From the NCBI RefSeq assembly GCF_016019935.1, contig NZ_JAECMT010000004.1, positions 372,833-436,832 on the forward strand: 64,000 nt of DNA. The letters are read 5' to 3'. The notes beneath the pieces were generated by a model. It did no database searches. It was not told the origin of the DNA and saw only the letters and a program-made list of their open reading frames with translations. The translations under genes were made by a program, and so were the position numbers. Position 1 is the first letter of the stretch, and each line of letters begins with the position of its first letter. Below are positions 7,652 through 15,766 of the stretch, one piece after another. Source of the stretch: Paenibacillus sp. GSMTC-2017. Lineage in GTDB: Bacteria > Bacillota > Bacilli > Paenibacillales > Paenibacillaceae.

Positions 7652-8614
7652 CTATGTTTGATTAAATTGAGGTTTACCAACAACTGACGTTTTTCCAATT
7701 GAGCCCCGTTGATAGGCGTTGTTACGCAACAGTGCAAAGATAACAAGAAGTGTTCCAGCTAGCTCATAAACACTGATTTGGTACCCTTGGAAGGCCATAA
7801 CGATAAATGTCGTAATAGGTACAAAGTTTATGAAGAGTATGCCGTTCAGTGGAGTTAACATTTTGATTCCTGCATTCCAGCATAACAAGGCAGCGAGGCC
7901 AGGCAACAATACCATAAAGGACATTTCATATTTAATCGAGAACACCGTTTCAAGTGAAGGGACAGGTACTAATCCTGTTATAGATAGCGTAGCAACGATA
8001 ACAAATGATACGGCGCTTCCAAGCAAACAAGTTAATGTTGAATAGCGCAAGATCGACCATTCTTTAAATTGTGCACCGCCCATTGAGTAAACAACCCAAC
8101 CTACGACACCTACGAATAACAAGAACAACGGGAATAGATGTTGACTTGCTGTTGTAAAGAATGAAAGGTTTCCGTTCGTAATAACAAGAAGTGCACCAAA
8201 CAGTGCGATGACTATACTTGTAAGCATATATTTTTTTGGCATCGATTTTTTCGTAATCCACAAGATCATAATGGATATCATCGGCATCATCACTTCCATA
8301 ATAGAAGCAGCGACTGTTCCAGGTGCGCCCATCATATCTTGCCCGAGGAAGATGCACATATTATAAACGGTGAAGGCCATCGTGCCAAAAAGCGTAAGCG
8401 CTATACCGCGTCCCTCAAGCTTAAACGCCGCTTTCCCTTCTTTTATAAGCAACATCACAACAAGAATAATGCCTACGAGAAAATAGCGGATAAAGGAGAA
8501 GTAAAACGGATCAATCTTCTGTAGAGCGATATGTGCAACTGGAAACATTGCACCCCATGACATACTTGCAATAAGACATAAAATTGAACCTAATAATAGT
8601 TGCTTCTTAGCCAT
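7652..8614 (-). CDS. EamA-family (DMT superfamily) transporter
   Basis: A 320-residue protein with ten predicted membrane helices in two repeated halves, as in EamA/RhaT transporters. It opens LGSILCLIASMSWGAMFPVA, with the typical small-residue first helix, and the second half begins near FLLFVGVVGWVVYSMGG. These export amino acids, purines or other metabolites. AAGGAGAG precedes the ATG. It is divergent from the LysR gene at 8774 with shared palindromes in between, the usual arrangement when the regulator controls the exporter. Confidence 0.87.
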   Translation of the reverse strand: MAKKQLLLGSILCLIASMSWGAMFPVAHIALQKIDPFYFSFIRYFLVGIILVVMLLIKEGKAAFKLEGRGIALTLFGTMAFTVYNMCIFLGQDMMGAPGTVAASIMEVMMPMISIMILWITKKSMPKKYMLTSIVIALFGALLVITNGNLSFFTTASQHLFPLFLLFVGVVGWVVYSMGGAQFKEWSILRYSTLTCLLGSAVSFVIVATLSITGLVPVPSLETVFSIKYEMSFMVLLPGLAALLCWNAGIKMLTPLNGILFINFVPITTFIVMAFQGYQISVYELAGTLLVIFALLRNNAYQRGSIGKTSVVGKPQFNQT

Positions 8615-8645
8615 GATGACTCTCCTTACACTGGAATCTGCCGTT

Positions 8646-8727
8646 TAAATGATCTTCATTTATAGTAAGGTGTTATTTTCGCGCAGTAAAATGATTGAAA
8701 ATAGAGTTTATCATCATTTAAAATGAT
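8646..8727. promoter_or_regulatory. Paired operators between EamA and LysR genes
   Basis: Two perfect inverted repeats share the half-site AAATGA: 8646-8662 (TAAATGA, 3 nt, TCATTTA) and 8713-8727 (ATCATTT, 1 nt, AAATGAT). Their centres are 66 bp apart in the divergent intergenic region, consistent with binding by the adjacent LysR protein. Confidence 0.55.
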
Positions 8728-8773
8728 ACCTAAAGCAATCTGATTTCGTTCAGCAACTGGAGGAGAGTTGGCA

Positions 8774-9640
8774 GTGGAGTTAAACGATTTAAACATATTT
8801 AGAGCGGTAGCTCAGCATGGAAGTATTAGCAAGGCAGCTTCAGAGCTAAATTATGTACAATCGAATGTAACGGCAAGAATTAAGCTGCTGGAGAAAGAGC
8901 TTGAGACGGAGTTGTTTGTTAGACATAAGCGCGGCATGATTTTGAACTCGGAAGGTAAACGTTTTTTGGAATATTCGGGGGAAATTTTATCGAAGGTAAA
9001 AGAAATGAAGCGTGCTTTTCAAGATAAGTCCAATCCTTCCGGTGTTCTCGATATCGGTATTGTGGAGACGGTTATTTCATTACCGGAGATTTTATCCGCT
9101 TATTATAATAAGTATCCGAATGTGGAGCTGTCTTTAAAGTCGGGTGTTACGGAATATTTACTGAATGAAGTGATAGAAATGAGATTGGATGGGGCATTCG
9201 TAACTGGTCCTATCGTACATCCTTTAATTGAAGAGATTGAAGTTATTCAAGAGAAGCTGGTGCTCGTGTCAAAAACGAAGGAATTCAATCTGCGTGATCT
9301 CTCCACAAAACCGCTTCTTCTTTATAACAAAGGGTGTGGTTACCGCCAAAGGCTTGAAGGATTAATGAAGGCGGAAGGGATTATTCCTAAACAAGTGATG
9401 GAGTTCGGAACATTCGGAACGATCATCGGCAGTGTATCCGCTGGACTTGGTCTAACGATAATTCCCGAGTCTGCCGTGACGGATTGGGTCGCTAACGGTT
9501 CGATATACGCACATGATATTCCGAAGCCTTATCGAGAAATTTCGACGATATTCATTAGGAGGAAAGAGTCATATTTGACGAGCACGTTGCAATGTTTTAT
9601 GGATGAAATAATTGCTCGAAGAGCTACTCCACTCATGTAG
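8774..9640 (+). CDS. LysR-family transcriptional regulator
   Basis: A 288-residue regulator. Residues 1-60 are the winged helix-turn-helix (LNIFRAVAQHGSISKAASEL, then NYVQSNVTARIKLLEKELET), followed by the linker helix and a substrate-binding domain from about residue 90 (LDIGIVETVISLPEILSAYY). GGAGGA at 8759-8764 fits the GTG at 8774 (9 nt), while the TTG at 8768 would be only 3 nt away. It is divergent from the EamA exporter and probably activates it in response to the exported metabolite; the ligand is unknown. Confidence 0.88.
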   Translation: MELNDLNIFRAVAQHGSISKAASELNYVQSNVTARIKLLEKELETELFVRHKRGMILNSEGKRFLEYSGEILSKVKEMKRAFQDKSNPSGVLDIGIVETVISLPEILSAYYNKYPNVELSLKSGVTEYLLNEVIEMRLDGAFVTGPIVHPLIEEIEVIQEKLVLVSKTKEFNLRDLSTKPLLLYNKGCGYRQRLEGLMKAEGIIPKQVMEFGTFGTIIGSVSAGLGLTIIPESAVTDWVANGSIYAHDIPKPYREISTIFIRRKESYLTSTLQCFMDEIIARRATPLM

Positions 9641-9693
9641 AGAAAGCCCAGAAAGTATTTCGCTATGGATATGTTTGTAAGATTAAAAAAACA

Positions 9694-9722
9694 TTGACAA
9701 TTCCTTAATATTTCCTTAAACT
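9694..9722 (+). promoter_or_regulatory. Promoter of the RiPP-like operon with direct repeats
   Basis: TTGACA (9694-9699), 17 bp, TAAACT (9717-9722). Between and overlapping the boxes lie two TTCCTTAA octamers (9701-9708 and 9712-9719) with 11-bp pitch, the layout of OmpR-family response-regulator boxes. The leader RNA of about 97 nt holds a GTTCTT / AAGAAC hairpin (9735-9750). Confidence 0.6.
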
Positions 9723-9825
9723 GTTCATGCGGATGTTCTTTATTAAGAACAGATACAAGAGCAGTTTTTTTGTTTCATTCTCTTGTTCCTTACGAAGACA
9801 TTACGTCAAAGGGAGGTGTACTATT

Positions 9826-9951
9826 TTGAAAAAAGAATGGAAAGTACCTCAGTTAGAAGTGCTCAACATTAACATGACGATGAAATCAAAACCAGGTAGA
9901 AGCGGATCTGGTTCCGGTTCAGGATCAGGTAGCGGCGGATTTGGTAGTTAA
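9826..9951 (+). CDS. RiPP precursor with lasso-type (paeninodin-like) leader and Gly-Ser repeat core
   Basis: A 41-residue peptide starting at TTG 9826, set by GGGAGGTG at 9811-9818. Residues 1-19 match paeninodin-family leaders: EWKVPQLEVL supplies the aromatic-x-x-P-x-L motif read by PqqD-like proteins, and the leader ends T-M, with Thr at the -2 position as in lasso precursors. The predicted core (residues 20-41) is K-S-K-P-G-R, six Ser-Gly pairs, then G-F-G-S. It has no Asp or Glu, so it cannot form the lasso macrolactam. It ends in Ser, the residue phosphorylated by the related kinase in paeninodin. Upstream in-frame starts (9727) lack a ribosome binding site. The product is therefore probably a modified or phosphorylated Gly-Ser peptide rather than a lasso peptide; this is inference. 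Confidence 0.75.
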   Translation: MKKEWKVPQLEVLNINMTMKSKPGRSGSGSGSGSGSGGFGS

Positions 9952-9981
9952 TCAGATGCATCATTGATTCCGTAAATGATT

Positions 9982-10014
9982 AGCCCTCATTCCAGTGCCG
10001 TTGGGATTAGGGCT
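9982..10014 (+). terminator. Intercistronic hairpin after the precursor gene
   Basis: Arms AGCCCT and AGGGCT, extended by imperfect ATTCC / GGGAT pairs, followed by TTATTACTTTT. Partial termination here would give more precursor than enzyme mRNA, as is usual in RiPP operons. Confidence 0.5.
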
Positions 10015-10041
10015 TATTACTTTTAATGAAGGGAAGCGGCT

Positions 10042-11028
10042 ATGATCAGTACGGAACAAAAATACTTGTACACGGCTTTCGGATTGCGAATATTGAGCGA
10101 TATCCCACTGCCTGGTTCAGCGGTAATTGCATGGCAGGACCCATCTGTCGATGTAAGAGTAGAGATGGGTGATTTATTAGCTTTGTGGTCCCAGTTATCT
10201 ACAGAGGATGATATTTTTGTCGTGAGAGATAACTTTGTTATGTTTCAAATAACGAACGTTGCCATTTATCTCGTCAAAGACGGAAATACAATTATTGTTT
10301 CACCAATTGGGGAACAAAGTGCGGAGAAGTTAAGGCTATATCTAGATGGATACGGCATGTCTACTCTCTTATTGCAACGAAAGTCGCTGCCTCTACATGG
10401 AAGTGCTATCGTCATTGACGGACGGGCGTATGCGATTGTTGGGCAATCTGGAGCTGGTAAATCAACGCTAACGAAAGCGTTTTTGGATAGAGGATATTCT
10501 TTCTTGAGTGATGATATTATTCCGGTTTCTTTCTCCGAGGATGGCAAACAAGTTATGGTTGAGCCAGCTATTCCAGAGCAGAAGTTGTGGCAGGAATGTC
10601 TGGATGAATTCGGTATGGACAGAAGCAACTATCACACGATTTATGAAAGAGTTGCGCGCGTTGATGATCAAGTCGAGACAAAAACAAAGTTTGCTATCCC
10701 CGTTACACGCTTCTTTGATCGTCCATTGCCGCTTGCAGGTATATTCGAGCTCGTTAAGTCAGAGGCAGTAGACGAAGTAGCGGTCGATTCGATCGAAAAG
10801 GCAGATAAGTTTCGTGCCATTATGCAGCATACATTTAACCGCGCCCTCATCCCTCCCATGGGACTTATGGCGTGGAGTTTCACTTTGACAACGAACCTAA
10901 CGAAACAAATTCCGATATATACACTTACTCGTCCCACAACCCGTTTCACTGCTTCAGAACTGGTTTCACTAATGATTGATACGATTGAAAAGGAGTATGG
11001 ATATGGTCAAAACCATCACACTGGATAG
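10042..11028 (+). CDS. HPr kinase-like peptide kinase of the RiPP operon
   Basis: A 328-residue protein with the HprK-type P-loop GQSGAGKSTL at about residues 133-142, followed by RGYSFLSDDIIPVSF, where SDD supplies the catalytic and metal-binding acids of the HprK fold. The N-terminal ~110 residues (YLYTAFGLRILSDIPLPGSA) match the extra domain of the kinases in paeninodin-type clusters, which phosphorylate the C-terminal Ser of the lasso precursor. The precursor next door also ends in Ser. A true metabolic HprK would have a different N-domain and lie beside lgt. The end of this gene overlaps the next by 26 bp, so the two are translationally coupled. Confidence 0.85.
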   Translation: MISTEQKYLYTAFGLRILSDIPLPGSAVIAWQDPSVDVRVEMGDLLALWSQLSTEDDIFVVRDNFVMFQITNVAIYLVKDGNTIIVSPIGEQSAEKLRLYLDGYGMSTLLLQRKSLPLHGSAIVIDGRAYAIVGQSGAGKSTLTKAFLDRGYSFLSDDIIPVSFSEDGKQVMVEPAIPEQKLWQECLDEFGMDRSNYHTIYERVARVDDQVETKTKFAIPVTRFFDRPLPLAGIFELVKSEAVDEVAVDSIEKADKFRAIMQHTFNRALIPPMGLMAWSFTLTTNLTKQIPIYTLTRPTTRFTASELVSLMIDTIEKEYGYGQNHHTG

Positions 11029-11293
11029 CAAAGTTAAACAAACGGCTGGACACATCGTATCTGATATAGACGGTGAGAAGGTCGTTTTACATATTGTGAG
11101 TTGTAAATATTATAATCTCGGAGATATCGGGGGCGACATTTGGTCCCTTGTCGAAGAGGCATCATCGATAAATCAAATTGTACAATCCTTGCTGGAACAA
11201 TATAACGTTGAGCAGTCGGAATGTGAGAGAACCGTTCTTTCATTTGTTGAGCATCTTCATACGGAAGGGCTTGTCGAAATCGCAGATGAATGA
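11003..11293 (+). CDS. PqqD-family RiPP recognition protein (lasso B1-like)
   Basis: A 96-residue protein with the PqqD/RRE fold pattern: KVVLHIVSCKYYNLGDIGGD then IWSLVEEASSINQIV. The YYNLGDIGGDIW block is typical of the stand-alone B1 leader-binding protein of lasso peptide clusters. It would dock on the EWKVPQL leader motif and present the core to a partner enzyme. AAGGAG 7 nt before 11003 selects this ATG over the frame start at 10976. Normally B1 works with the B2 transglutaminase-like protease; none is present here, so its partner is either the kinase, the exporter, or an enzyme encoded elsewhere. Confidence 0.85.
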   Translation: MVKTITLDSKVKQTAGHIVSDIDGEKVVLHIVSCKYYNLGDIGGDIWSLVEEASSINQIVQSLLEQYNVEQSECERTVLSFVEHLHTEGLVEIADE

Positions 11294-11335
11294 CTGTAAG
11301 CGGAAGTTAGTGCCACAGAATAAGGAGGCGTAAGT

Positions 11336-13135
11336 ATGAAGCCGATCTTCTATTTTTTAAAAAGGATTCATCGCTACGCAGGGAATGTTCTTATTTTGAA
11401 CTTTATAGGCATGTTACTCGTAGGTTTGCTGCAATCAGTCGGTATTCTTCTTATTATCCCATTGCTGAGTATTGTCGGTTTAGTCGAAATGGACGCAAGT
11501 GGGATAGCTTATTTGTCATCGTTTATGGTATGGTTCGATGGAATTCCGATTACGCGAAGTTTAGCAGTCATATTAGCCATTTATGTTTGTATTATAATTG
11601 GGCAGAGCTGGTTCAATCGGCATCAGACGATATTAAATAAAAAGATTCAACAAGGTTTTCTGCGCCAGCTTCGAGAAGATACCTACAGGAATGTATTGAA
11701 AGCAAACTGGGAATTTTTCCTCCGCACTCGCAAATCGGATATCGTGAAGATGATGACAACGGAAATAGGACATGTGAAAAAAGGGATGAACTTATCTCTT
11801 CAGTTTGTATCTGCGCTTATTTTAGCTGCTGTAAAGATAGTCCTCGCCTTCGTGTTAGCCCCGAAAATAACGACTGCTGTTCTTCTAATCGGGGGTTTAC
11901 TGCTCCTGTGCTCGCGATATTTTTTGAAAAAATCAAAACAATTTGGACAAGATAATATAGCGCTTTCGAAAGTATATATGGCGGGTATAACAGATCATTT
12001 AAACGGGATTAAAGATATTAAGAGTAATACGCTTGAAGCATCACATATGGATTGGATGAGTTCACTTTGTGAGCAGGTTGAAAGTAATTCTGTAGCTTTT
12101 ACGAAGTTAAAATCGAATTCACAATTTCTGTACAGTGTTGTATCGGCCATTATGTTAGCAGCATTTATCTTCGTTCTTGTTAGTATGTTTCATTCCCAGC
12201 CAGCTCAGCTTCTACTAATCGTCCTTATTTTCTCTAGGCTCTGGCCCGTTATTACTCGTATACAAACTAATCTTGAAATGCTCGCAACGATGGTTCCTTC
12301 CTTTGAAGCTTTGATCAAGTTGCAAGATGATTGTTTGCAGTCACAGGAACATAAAGATGATTCTTTTCAGGTTGTGGAAGGGATTAAGCTTAAGCAAGGA
12401 TTGGAATGTGAAGGCGTCTACTTTAGCTATCATCAGAAGAAGGACCATTACGCGTTGAAAAATATAAATCTACATATCCCTGTTAATGATATGACAGCAA
12501 TTGTCGGGTCATCTGGGGCCGGCAAAAGCACACTGGTTGACTTGCTGATGGGACTAAACAAACCAGATCAAGGCAAAGTGCTCATAGACGGTCAACCGCT
12601 AACGAATAAAAATGTACTGCCTCTTAGGCGTTCAATTAGTTATGTTTCGCAAGACCCTTTCCTATTTAATGCGACGATTAGAGAGAATCTGTTGCTCATG
12701 GACGCTAAAGCGACCGAAGAGCAAATGTGGAGCGCGCTAGAGATGGCTTCAGCATCCAACCTTGTTAAAGATCAAAAGGATGGACTCGACACGTTTATCG
12801 GTGATCGTGGCATTCGATTATCGGGTGGAGAGCGTCAACGACTCGTTCTTGCTAGAGCGATATTGCGGAAACCTTCCATTCTTATTCTCGACGAAGCGAC
12901 AAGTGCGCTGGATACAGATACGGAGTCACAGGTGACAGAAGCGCTCGAAGGACTAAAAGGGAAAATGACGATTATCGTTATCGCACATCGCCTATCGACT
13001 ATTCGTCATGCAGATCAAGTTATTGTGCTAGAAAAAGGAGAGATCGCAGAGAGGGGTGGCTTCCAAGAGCTTTCTCATCATAAGAAAAACTCGTTTGGCC
13101 TTCTACTAGGCGGTCAGTTAGAAGTTTCATCCTAA
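11336..13135 (+). CDS. ABC exporter (fused permease-ATPase) of the RiPP operon
   Basis: A 599-residue half-transporter. Residues 1-330 hold about six membrane helices, and the ATPase has Walker A GSSGAGKST near residue 397, signature LSGGERQR near residue 500, and Walker B ILILDEATSAL. There is no N-terminal C39 peptidase domain, so it cannot cut the leader itself. It resembles the D-type exporters of lasso peptide clusters. It follows the B1-like gene by 43 bp with AAGGAGG, so it is in the same operon. The likely cargo is the product of the 41-residue precursor; it may also provide self-immunity. Confidence 0.9.
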   Translation: MKPIFYFLKRIHRYAGNVLILNFIGMLLVGLLQSVGILLIIPLLSIVGLVEMDASGIAYLSSFMVWFDGIPITRSLAVILAIYVCIIIGQSWFNRHQTILNKKIQQGFLRQLREDTYRNVLKANWEFFLRTRKSDIVKMMTTEIGHVKKGMNLSLQFVSALILAAVKIVLAFVLAPKITTAVLLIGGLLLLCSRYFLKKSKQFGQDNIALSKVYMAGITDHLNGIKDIKSNTLEASHMDWMSSLCEQVESNSVAFTKLKSNSQFLYSVVSAIMLAAFIFVLVSMFHSQPAQLLLIVLIFSRLWPVITRIQTNLEMLATMVPSFEALIKLQDDCLQSQEHKDDSFQVVEGIKLKQGLECEGVYFSYHQKKDHYALKNINLHIPVNDMTAIVGSSGAGKSTLVDLLMGLNKPDQGKVLIDGQPLTNKNVLPLRRSISYVSQDPFLFNATIRENLLLMDAKATEEQMWSALEMASASNLVKDQKDGLDTFIGDRGIRLSGGERQRLVLARAILRKPSILILDEATSALDTDTESQVTEALEGLKGKMTIIVIAHRLSTIRHADQVIVLEKGEIAERGGFQELSHHKKNSFGLLLGGQLEVSS

Positions 13136-13205
13136 GTTTGGAATGGTGCTAAAGAGGAAATTATGATAGGATGTAGAGCTATACGAATAGAGGAAGTGAA
13201 CATTC

Positions 13206-13562
13206 ATGATACTGATCACGATACCCGCACCGGATGTAACGATAACGAAGCAAGAAAACCCGCAACTAAGCCATATTTATGGCTTTACAGACTTCCACCT
13301 CATTACGAGGGAGCACGGCGGATTTTTTATGTTTTACAATGATAAGGACGAACTTTTGTTTGTCGGCAAAGCAAGAAAGCTAAGACCTCGTATTAAGAAA
13401 CACTTTGAAGATTCGGTATCTGTCATGAAAAACCACCGTGAAGAAGTGACGAAGATCGAAGTTTATGTCAATGAAAACGCCGTAGATCGCGAGATTTATG
13501 AGACGTATTTGATTAACAAATTTAGAGCTAAGTATAACGTAGAAAAAGTATTGTACAAATAA
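13206..13562 (+). CDS. GIY-YIG domain protein
   Basis: A 118-residue protein whose central part, GGFFMFYNDKDELLFVGKAR followed by KLRPRI, is a diverged GIY-YIG nuclease motif with the conserved G-K-A and catalytic Arg. A Glu in YETYLINKF and the terminal KYNVEK Asn complete the active site pattern. Stand-alone small members are probable structure-specific nucleases of unknown role. The start codon is 10-12 nt after GAGG. It lies 70 bp after the RiPP exporter without a clear terminator, so read-through is possible, but the function looks unrelated. Confidence 0.72.
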   Translation: MILITIPAPDVTITKQENPQLSHIYGFTDFHLITREHGGFFMFYNDKDELLFVGKARKLRPRIKKHFEDSVSVMKNHREEVTKIEVYVNENAVDREIYETYLINKFRAKYNVEKVLYK

Positions 13563-13580
13563 ATGATAGCATAGCCAATT

Positions 13581-13628
13581 AAAGCAATGAGTGGAGTCGC
13601 ATTTGTGACTTTGCTTGTTGCTTTTTTT
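13581..13628 (+). terminator. Rho-independent terminator after GIY-YIG gene
   Basis: Outer arms AAAGCAA / TTGCTTT and inner AGTC / GACT close a long hairpin that runs straight into a run of seven T. Confidence 0.75.
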
Positions 13629-13723
13629 GTTGTTCTTTATTGCTTCGAGGGCCATAAATCGTTGTGAAACGTACATGTTATGAGTTAGATCAGGGAATGA
13701 TTGGGGAATAAGGGGGCAACGAG

Positions 13724-14905
13724 ATGATGACATACGTTTTTCCAATTAAGATAGCCGTTTTCGTATTTTTAGCTGCAAGTTTTATGTTGGTTGTGCCGTG
13801 GCTCTTTTATAGCTATCGAAAATATGGTTTCTTTAGTGTGTGGCATTCCATCGTATCGTTTTCGTTTATTTTTTATATGTTGTCGGCACTGTTTTTAGTG
13901 CTGTTGCCACTTCCGACAACTCGTGATACATGTTCCTTTCAATCAGCGGATACGATTTATTATTCACTCGTACCATTTACATTTGTATCGGATATTTTAA
14001 GAAAAAGCACAGTGGTATGGTCGCAGCCTGGGACGTATGTTTCAATATTTAAACAGATTGCATTTTGGCAAGTCGCTTTTAACTTCTTGCTGCTTTTACC
14101 TTTAGGTGTTTACATTAGATACTTTTTTCGGGACAAAAGGTACTGGAAACATGCGCTTGGCGTTGGTTTCGGGTTATCGCTGTTTTACGAAGTAACACAA
14201 GTTACAGGTATTTATGGTCTTTATAATTGCCCTTATCGTTTATTCGATGTGGATGACTTGATAATAAACAGTGCTGGTGCATTAGTCGGCTTTGCTGTTG
14301 CACCTATCTTGCTTGCGCTTTTCCCTTCCAATGAAAACATAAAAGCTAAACGAACGCACATGATTCAAAAAGATATTGTATCTCCGATCGCACAACTGTT
14401 AGCAATATGGATCGATATCATTATTGTGAACGTGAGCTATGCGCTTATTTTCGGGTTGTTTACGACAAACAAAATATATGAATATGTGTTTTATTCACTC
14501 TGTTATTTCATTGTCTTTTTTGTTATTCCGCTGATTCGGGATGGTAAGACGATTGGAACAGGCTTTATGCGATATAGGCTTGTGAGTAGCGGGTCGAATA
14601 AACCATTTTGGAAACAGATGTGGATGAGATTTATTGCCTTGTATCTCACATGGTTGACATTGTCGTTACTCGGAGAGTTCAATCAAGTGGACATTCCGAT
14701 GAGCTCATCCTTCTACATTGCTCATGTGTGGGTGAACTTAGCTATGGTTTTGTTGAGAGTCGTTATTTGGATCACGTTATTAGTACATGTATCGTTAGTT
14801 ATTTTCAAAAAAGACAGAAGACTGTTTTATTTCGACTCGGTTGCTGATTTGAATCCTACGAGGAAGTCGGATCAGTCCATCGCCAAGGATGATAATCAAA
14901 GCTAA
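13724..14905 (+). CDS. VanZ-domain and RDD-domain fusion membrane protein
   Basis: A 393-residue integral membrane protein. The N-terminal half (to about residue 205) is a VanZ-like domain: NFLLLLPLGVYIRYFF, GFGLSLFYEVTQ and FDVDDLIINSAGALVG are its diagnostic pieces. From about residue 225 an RDD domain follows (SPIAQLLAIWIDIIIVNVSY, then GKTIGTGFMRYRLVS). VanZ domains are linked to teicoplanin resistance and cell-envelope lipid recycling; RDD domains sometimes act as ion antiporters. The pair occurs as one polypeptide in Bacillales. It is probably monocistronic, ending at the hairpin at 14913-14998. Confidence 0.82.
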   Translation: MMTYVFPIKIAVFVFLAASFMLVVPWLFYSYRKYGFFSVWHSIVSFSFIFYMLSALFLVLLPLPTTRDTCSFQSADTIYYSLVPFTFVSDILRKSTVVWSQPGTYVSIFKQIAFWQVAFNFLLLLPLGVYIRYFFRDKRYWKHALGVGFGLSLFYEVTQVTGIYGLYNCPYRLFDVDDLIINSAGALVGFAVAPILLALFPSNENIKAKRTHMIQKDIVSPIAQLLAIWIDIIIVNVSYALIFGLFTTNKIYEYVFYSLCYFIVFFVIPLIRDGKTIGTGFMRYRLVSSGSNKPFWKQMWMRFIALYLTWLTLSLLGEFNQVDIPMSSSFYIAHVWVNLAMVLLRVVIWITLLVHVSLVIFKKDRRLFYFDSVADLNPTRKSDQSIAKDDNQS

Positions 14906-14912
14906 ATGAGTG

Positions 14913-14998
14913 AAGGGCTGTCGCCAGACTGAATTCCACCCCAAAGGTTAGGCACTACTAACAATCCGGGTTGCAATTGACGTGAAACGACAGCCCTT
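14913..14998. terminator. Bidirectional terminator between convergent VanZ and TetR genes
   Basis: Perfect 11-bp arms AAGGGCTGTCG / CGACAGCCCTT enclose a 64-nt loop that itself contains TTAG / CTAA. The arms end next to pyrimidine-rich TCTTTAC on the plus strand. Confidence 0.65.
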
Positions 14999-15042
14999 CT
15001 TTACTCTCAACATTACTCTCATATTGCCAAAGGAATAAACAA

Positions 15043-15624
15043 TTATTTTAACAAAGAAAGTGTGACGGCTAACGTATTATCAACAAATGATCGCTCTGGA
15101 CGAGATTTCAACATGACAGTTAGTCCGATCAAAGACACGATGAGTGCCTGTGATAACGCCTTCGGGTTTATATCACTACTCAGCTCACCTGACTGTATAC
15201 CTCGTTCAATCGCTTCTTGAAAAATAACCGATAAGTACATTTGATGTTCCCGTGTAAGAATTTCAAATTTCTCATCATGTGGTGCAAGTTCGACCATCGT
15301 ATTGATGCAAAAACAACCTCTGCTAATGCTTCCTATAGATTCCTCGGCAACGACACCTTCAAAAAAATCGCGAAATGCTTCTTTTACAGATGGATTGTTT
15401 TGAAGCCTAGTGCGGACAAGTGAAGCACGAGACATCGTATATTTGCGCAGCGCAGCTTCGAATAGTTCCTTCTTATCGCCGAACGTGGCGTATATGCTAG
15501 GTTTTTGAATGCCCATTTTTGAAGTCAAATCGCTTAACGAGGTAGCTTCATAACCTTTCTCCCAAAACAATTGCATAGCTGTATCTAATACTTTTTCTTC
15601 GTCAAATTCGCGATTTCGCCCCAT
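15043..15624 (-). CDS. TetR-family repressor
   Basis: A 193-residue protein with the TetR helix-turn-helix at residues 1-50 (EEKVLDTAMQLFWEKGYEAT then SLSDLTSKMGIQKPSIYATF) and an all-helical ligand domain with GCFCINTMVELA, typical of the AcrR-like subgroup with TetR_C domains. GAGGG precedes the ATG at 15624. It is divergent from the MFS gene at 15871, and both promoters carry the same palindrome, so it very likely represses itself and the transporter and responds to a compound exported or processed by the neighbouring gene products. Confidence 0.88.
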   Translation of the reverse strand: MGRNREFDEEKVLDTAMQLFWEKGYEATSLSDLTSKMGIQKPSIYATFGDKKELFEAALRKYTMSRASLVRTRLQNNPSVKEAFRDFFEGVVAEESIGSISRGCFCINTMVELAPHDEKFEILTREHQMYLSVIFQEAIERGIQSGELSSDINPKALSQALIVSLIGLTVMLKSRPERSFVDNTLAVTLSLLK

Positions 15625-15644
15625 TATTAAACCCTCACTTTATT

Positions 15645-15692
15645 TACCGAACAGTATGTTATTATTTTATATTTGGTCAATTATATTGTCAA
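15645..15692 (-). promoter_or_regulatory. TetR-gene promoter with TetR operator
   Basis: Minus-strand TTGACA (15687-15692), 17 bp, TAAAAT (15664-15669), followed by the palindrome TACTGTTCGGTA (15645-15656) over the start of transcription. Confidence 0.7.
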
Positions 15693-15766
15693 ATCAAACA
15701 TGACGGATTCCAGGTTGAAAAAATTATTGAAGCTGAAATTTACTGCAATATATCTAATTTTAGTCA

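Noticed and set aside
9727..9825. Longer 74-residue reading frame for the RiPP precursor
   Set aside because: The upstream ATG overlaps the predicted start of transcription and has no ribosome site; the TTG at 9826 has a strong one and gives a normal leader.
10042..11028. Metabolic HPr kinase/phosphorylase (hprK)
   Set aside because: The N-terminal domain is that of lasso-cluster kinases, and the neighbours are a RiPP precursor and a PqqD-like gene rather than lgt.
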